DNA of 10,354 nt from positions 1 through 10,354 of the forward strand of contig JAJECB010000392.1 in NCBI GenBank assembly GCA_022822245.1, given 5' to 3'. Position 1 is the first letter of the stretch; the number at the start of each line of letters is the position of its first letter. The notes beneath the pieces were generated by a model. It saw nothing but the letters and a program-made list of their open reading frames with translations. It was not told the origin of the DNA and ran no database searches. This stretch comes from Gammaproteobacteria bacterium. Its GTDB lineage: Bacteria > Pseudomonadota > Gammaproteobacteria > HK1. Below, piece after piece: positions 7,252-10,354 of this stretch. Both the position numbers and the translations under genes were made by a program.

Positions 7252-7257
7252 GCGTTC

Positions 7258-7272
7258 CCGGCCGGGGGCCGG
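7258..7272. terminator. GC-only hairpin in the convergent gap sulP / PLP enzyme gene
   Basis: CCGGCC (7258-7263) and GGCCGG (7267-7272) form a perfect 6-bp stem with a three-base loop. It sits exactly in the 32-base gap between two genes that end facing each other, where a bidirectional terminator would be expected. No U-tract follows on either strand, so intrinsic termination is not established and chance is possible at this GC content. Confidence 0.4.
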
Positions 7273-7283
7273 CGCGAGGGGGC

Positions 7284-8291
7284 TCAGGCGGCCGGGAAGC
7301 CGAGGGCGTCGAGGTCGGCGTTGCCGCCGCTCAGCACGACCCCGATCCGGGCCGCGCCGCGCGGCGGGCCGTGCTCGAGGAGGGCGGCGAGGGGGACCGC
7401 CCCCGACGGCTCCACCACGAGCTTCGTGTGCTCCCAGAGGAGCCGCATGGCCGCGAGGATGGATTCCTCCGACACGGTCAGGATGTCTTCGACCCCGCGC
7501 CGGATGATTGCGAAGTTCCGCTCGCCGAGGGAGGTGCGGAGCCCGTCCGCGACGGTGTCCGGCGCCTCGACGGGGATGATGCGCCCCGCTCGGAGCGAGC
7601 GCATCGCGTCGTCCGCCCGCGCCGGCTCCGCTCCGAAGACCCGGCATCCCCGCCTCGCTCCGACGAGGGTGGTGCCGCCGAGGAGGCCCCCTCCGCCCAC
7701 CGGAACCAGGAGCGCGTCCATCGGTCCCCCGAGCGGCTCGCTCCACGGGGCGGGCCGCGGGTCGTCGACGAGCTCGAGGGCCGCCGTGCCCTGGCCCGCG
7801 ATGACGTGGAAGTTGTCGTAGGGGTGGATGACCCGTCCACCGCGTTCCTCCACCACGCGCCGCAGCGTCGCCTCCCGTGCGGCGAGGGTGGGCTCGCATT
7901 CGACGACCTCGCCGCCGTTCGACTCCACCGCCCGGCGCTTGACGCCGGGCGCCCCGGCCGGCATGACCACCGTCGCGGGAATCGAGCGAAGGCGGGCGGC
8001 GAGGGCGAGGGCCGCGCCGTGGTTGCCGGAGGAGTGGGTGCAGACTCCTCCCGGACCGGCCGGTTCCGGGAGGGAGAGCACCGCGTTGCTTGCGCCCCGG
8101 AACTTGAACGCGCCGGCCCGCTGGAGGCTCTCGCACTTGAAGGCGACTTCCGCTCCGACCAGCCGGTCGATGTCACGATTCGTCACCACCGGCGTGCGAC
8201 GAACCTGATCGGCGATCCGGTGCGCCGCGGCCTCGACGTCCGCAAAGGTGGGGACGTCGAGGCCGGTGTCCCCTGCCGTTCCCCCGCTCAC
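7284..8291 (-). CDS. PLP-dependent serine racemase / threonine dehydratase-like enzyme
   Basis: This is a fold-type II pyridoxal-phosphate enzyme of 335 residues that should racemise or dehydrate a hydroxyamino acid (serine, threonine or 3-hydroxyaspartate). Lys63 in GAFKFRGASN is the Schiff-base lysine. SSGNHG (87-92) and the phosphate-binding GGGGLLGG (199-206) are intact, and SGGN lies near the C-terminus. Two details resemble eukaryotic-type serine racemase rather than biosynthetic IlvA. Ser88 stands where serine racemase has its catalytic Ser84, and Glu222/Ala226/Asp228 repeat the pattern of its divalent-metal site. There is no ACT regulatory domain, so no isoleucine-type feedback control is expected. 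The start is GTG 8291-8289, overlapping the upstream permease stop as GTGA, with GAAGAG (8302-8297) five bases upstream. Translation is therefore probably coupled. Family is certain; the exact substrate is not. Confidence 0.93.
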   Translation of the reverse strand: MSGGTAGDTGLDVPTFADVEAAAHRIADQVRRTPVVTNRDIDRLVGAEVAFKCESLQRAGAFKFRGASNAVLSLPEPAGPGGVCTHSSGNHGAALALAARLRSIPATVVMPAGAPGVKRRAVESNGGEVVECEPTLAAREATLRRVVEERGGRVIHPYDNFHVIAGQGTAALELVDDPRPAPWSEPLGGPMDALLVPVGGGGLLGGTTLVGARRGCRVFGAEPARADDAMRSLRAGRIIPVEAPDTVADGLRTSLGERNFAIIRRGVEDILTVSEESILAAMRLLWEHTKLVVEPSGAVPLAALLEHGPPRGAARIGVVLSGGNADLDALGFPAA

Positions 8292-9355
8292 GACGTCTCT
8301 TCGATGATCTGCTCGCGGCGCGGCCACGCGTGGAGGACGCACTGGATGAGGATGCCGAGCGGAATGGCGAAGAAGACCCCCCAGAACCCCCACAACCCGC
8401 CGAACACCAGGACCGAGGCGATGATCGCGATCGGGTGCATGTTCACCACCTCCGAGAACAGGAGCGGGACCAGCACGTTCCCGTCGAGCACCTGCACCAC
8501 CAGGTAGGCGAGCATCAGGTACGCGAAGTCGGGGCCGAGCCCCCACTGCACGTACGCGATCATCGCCACCGGGATCGTGACCGCGATCGCCCCGACGTAG
8601 GGGATCAGCACCGAGACCCCCACCAGGAAGGACAGGAGCACCGCGAAGTCGAGCCCGAAGACGGCGAACGTGAAGTAGGTCGCGACCCACACGACGATGA
8701 TCTCGATGATCTTCCCGCGCACGTAGTTCCCGAGCTGGCGGTGCACGTCCTCCCAGACGTGGGCAAGCAGGCGGTGGTCGCGCGGCAGGAAGCCGATCAC
8801 CCAGGCGATGAGACGCTCCTTGTCCTTGAGCATGAAGAAGACGAGGAGCGGCATCAGGACGACGTAGATGCCGAGGGTGATCACCCCGAACACCGACGAC
8901 ACCGAGGCGGTGAGGATGCCGCGTCCGAGGGCCATCGCCTCGTAGCCGATCGCGCCCGCGACCTGGCTCACCTGCGACTCCGAGATGAACTCCGGGTAGC
9001 GGTGGGGGAGCTGCATCAGGGCGTCCCGGAGCTCGGTGAAGATCCCGGGGGTCCGGGAGACGAGCTGGGTCGCCTGCTGCGACAGGATCGGCACGATCGC
9101 GAACACGATGAACGCGAGCAGGGCGAGGAAGCCGAGATAGACGACGAGGACCCCGATGAAGCGGGGGATGCGGATGCGCGTGAGCGGATTCGCGAAGCCG
9201 TCGAGCAGGTAGGCGATGATGACGCTCGCGATGATGGGCGCGACGAGGTTGCCGATCCACAGGATCGCGCCGAAGACGAGCACGAGGGTGAGCACGAGGA
9301 TGACGAGCTGGGGGTTCCCGAGGAGGAGTCGGACCCATTTGCCGATGACGTCCAT
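8288..9355 (-). CDS. AI-2E family transporter (PerM-like permease)
   Basis: This is a polytopic inner-membrane protein of 355 residues, the normal length of the AI-2E/PerM family (E. coli PerM 353). Some members export autoinducer-2 and others act as Na+/H+ antiporters; for most the substrate is unknown. Hydrophobic segments lie at about 18-35, 37-53, 68-92 and 154-176, with a second cluster between about 215 and 343. The two halves are separated by a hydrophilic region (95-145) that is typical of the family. Conserved family segments are seen in FFMLKDKERL, LIPYVGAI, VLDGNVLVPLLFSEVVNMHP and FGGLWGFWGVFFAIPL. The start is ATG 9355-9353, with a strong ribosome site GGGAAGGG (9368-9361) about 5-6 bases upstream. 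It lies 44 bases after the radical SAM gene on the same strand, and its TGA overlaps the next gene's GTG, so it sits in the middle of an operon. Confidence 0.93.
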   Translation of the reverse strand: MDVIGKWVRLLLGNPQLVILVLTLVLVFGAILWIGNLVAPIIASVIIAYLLDGFANPLTRIRIPRFIGVLVVYLGFLALLAFIVFAIVPILSQQATQLVSRTPGIFTELRDALMQLPHRYPEFISESQVSQVAGAIGYEAMALGRGILTASVSSVFGVITLGIYVVLMPLLVFFMLKDKERLIAWVIGFLPRDHRLLAHVWEDVHRQLGNYVRGKIIEIIVVWVATYFTFAVFGLDFAVLLSFLVGVSVLIPYVGAIAVTIPVAMIAYVQWGLGPDFAYLMLAYLVVQVLDGNVLVPLLFSEVVNMHPIAIIASVLVFGGLWGFWGVFFAIPLGILIQCVLHAWPRREQIIEETS

Positions 9356-9360
9356 GCGCG

Positions 9361-9368
9361 CCCTTCCC
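9361..9368 (-). promoter_or_regulatory. Ribosome binding site of the AI-2E transporter gene
   Basis: The minus strand reads GGGAAGGG followed by GCGCGC-ATG. It is one of the clearest Shine-Dalgarno sites in the window and fixes the start at 9355. Confidence 0.7.
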
Positions 9369-9399
9369 GAACCCGGTCCGAACCCGGCTCGGTCCCGGC
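9367..9399. repeat. Three imperfect 11-bp tandem units between the radical SAM gene and the permease gene
   Basis: On the plus strand the units are CCGAACCCGGT (9367-9377), CCGAACCCGGC (9378-9388) and TCGGTCCCGGC (9389-9399). The first two differ at one base; the third is degenerate. They fill most of the 44-base gap and end at the radical SAM stop codon. No function can be assigned; slippage is the simplest origin. Confidence 0.6.
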
Positions 9400-10354
9400 T
9401 CAGAAGGGCAGCCCGAGCTGCCCCGCCGCCTCCGCCGCCGCCCGGTCGCGCGCCCCCGCCCCGAGGGAGTCGTCCGGGTGCTCGCCGGGCGGCCGGAACC
9501 GGCTCGCGTCGAGGGGCGGCAGCTCCTCGAACCCCAGCCGCCGGCGGCATTGCCGGAAGCGGCTCGCGATGAGGTCGGCGATGTGGCCGGTCCCCCGCAT
9601 GCGGGTCCCGAACCCGCTCCGGTAGTCCCGGCCGCCCGCCGTCTGGCGGATGAGCGAGCGCACCCGGCCGGCGCGAAGCGGGTACTGCGCATCGAGCCAT
9701 TCGTGGAAGAGGCCCGAGATCTCGAGCGGGAGCCGGAGGAGGACGTAGGCGGCGTCGCGCGCGCCCGCGTCCCGGGCGGCGCGCAGGACCGTCTCGAGCT
9801 CGTGGTCGGTGAGTCCGGGAACGACCGGGGCGACGAGCACCCGGACCGGGATGCCGCGCCGGCTCAGGCGCTCGACGGTCGCGAGGCGCCGCCGGGGGCC
9901 CGCCGCACGCGGCTCCATGCGCCGGGACAGCTCGTCGTTCAGGGTGGTGATGGAGATCGACACGTTGGCGAGCGACTCCTCCGCCATCGAGGCGAGGAGG
10001 TCCGCGTCGTGCTCCACGAGGACCGACTTGGTGACGATCGTCGCCGGGTGCGAGCACTCCTTCAGGAGCTCGAGGATCCCGCGCGTCACCCGAAACCGGC
10101 GCTCGATGGGCTGATAGGGATCGGTGTTGGCGCCGAGGGCGATCGGTGCCGGGCGGTAGCGGCGCGCGCGCAGCTCGCGCCGGAGCAGGGCGACCGCGTC
10201 CGGCTTGTAGAACAGCTTCGTCTCGAAGTCGCGCCCCGGCGACAGCCCGAGCCACGCGTGGGTCGGGCGCGCATAGCAGTAGATGCAGCCGTGCTCGCAT
10301 CCCCGGTAGGGGTTGATGGACCGGTCGAAGGGCACGTCCGGCGATTCGTTGCGG
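9400..10354 (-). CDS. PA0069-family radical SAM protein, N-terminus outside window
   Basis: This is a cytoplasmic radical SAM protein of the PA0069/Rv2578c type, a family related to spore photoproduct lyase whose reaction has not been established. The frame stays open to the window edge. It reads RNESPD before VPFDRSINPYRGCEHGC, as family members do about 40-60 residues into the protein, so the GTG at 10335 is internal. The [4Fe-4S] cysteines are in CEHGCIYC (codons at 10299-10297, 10287-10285 and 10278-10276), giving the canonical CxxxCxxC spacing. Other family segments are GANTDPYQPIER, VTRGILELL, TKSVLVEHDADLL, SITTLNDELSRRMEPRA and VAPVVPGLTDHELE. The C-terminal region includes RGTGHIADLIASRF and ends in an Ala-rich stretch with QLGLPF. 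About 316 residues are visible. It is the upstream visible gene of the minus-strand operon with the permease and the PLP enzyme. Confidence 0.93.
   Translation of the reverse strand, partial: RNESPDVPFDRSINPYRGCEHGCIYCYARPTHAWLGLSPGRDFETKLFYKPDAVALLRRELRARRYRPAPIALGANTDPYQPIERRFRVTRGILELLKECSHPATIVTKSVLVEHDADLLASMAEESLANVSISITTLNDELSRRMEPRAAGPRRRLATVERLSRRGIPVRVLVAPVVPGLTDHELETVLRAARDAGARDAAYVLLRLPLEISGLFHEWLDAQYPLRAGRVRSLIRQTAGGRDYRSGFGTRMRGTGHIADLIASRFRQCRRRLGFEELPPLDASRFRPPGEHPDDSLGAGARDRAAAEAAGQLGLPF

Noticed and set aside
5170..8136. Very long open frame (988 codons) on the minus strand opposite sulP
   Set aside because: Composition is Arg/Gly/Asp/His-rich low-complexity typical of an antisense frame in GC-rich DNA, with no recognisable domain. 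The plus-strand SulP protein and the minus-strand PLP enzyme (in another frame) explain the region fully.
8330..9625. Plus-strand open frame rich in His, Glu, Asp and Arg opposite the permease gene
   Set aside because: Highly charged repetitive composition is what the reverse complement of hydrophobic membrane-protein codons gives; no independent support.
8292..9692. Possible fusion of the PLP enzyme with upstream sequence, as its frame stays open to 9692
   Set aside because: The upstream part is an Arg/Pro/His-rich shadow of the permease gene. The GTG at 8291 with the GTGA overlap and the family N-terminus mark the real start.
1..10354. CRISPR array, tRNA/rRNA genes, insertion sequences, phage or defence genes
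   Set aside because: No regularly spaced repeats, no tRNA-like cloverleaf, no transposase or inverted terminal repeats, and all coding space is explained by conserved chromosomal families.

Overview
The window is about 10.3 kb of very GC-rich, gene-dense bacterial DNA. It carries nine protein genes and no rRNA, tRNA, CRISPR array or recognisable mobile element. The order miaB – phoH (ybeZ) – ybeY – corC (ybeX) – lnt on the plus strand is the arrangement known from E. coli and widespread in Gamma- and Betaproteobacteria. With strong G/C at third codon positions and GTG starts, it points to a high-GC proteobacterium, most likely a gammaproteobacterium. Genus-level placement cannot be made from what is visible.

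Layout. (1) Positions 1-4696, plus strand: a tightly packed housekeeping operon. It holds the C-terminal half of miaB (tRNA 2-methylthio modification), then phoH, ybeY (RNA metabolism and rRNA maturation), corC (CBS-domain protein) and lnt (final lipoprotein acylation). Most junctions are a few bases or an overlap; the corC-lnt gap is 47 bp. (2) 4632-5105, minus strand: a TerB-like acidic helical protein whose 3' end overlaps the end of lnt tail-to-tail by 65 bp. (3) 5106 to about 5290: the only sizeable intergenic region, divergent between terB-like and sulP. It has a conspicuous AT-rich patch and a small hairpin. (4) About 5290-7251, plus strand: a SulP/SLC26 anion transporter with a STAS domain and a C-terminal three-cysteine tail. 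(5) 7252-7283: a short convergent gap with a perfect GC hairpin. (6) 7284-10354, minus strand: an apparent three-gene operon reading leftwards. It holds a PA0069-type radical SAM protein (its N-terminus lies outside the window), an AI-2E/PerM family membrane protein, and a serine racemase/threonine dehydratase-like PLP enzyme joined to the permease by a 4-bp GTGA stop/start overlap.

How the genes fit together. The left operon couples translation fidelity and ribosome maturation (MiaB, PhoH, YbeY) with envelope maintenance (CorC, Lnt), a linkage conserved in proteobacteria but not mechanistically obvious. The right half is ordinary accessory metabolism and transport. I see no convincing evidence for a previously undescribed multi-gene system. 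The observations most worth checking are the serine-racemase-like active site of the PLP enzyme in its unusual operon, the cysteine tail of the SulP protein, the Gly-Ser insert created by a tandem duplication in Lnt, and the uncertain start and leader of sulP.
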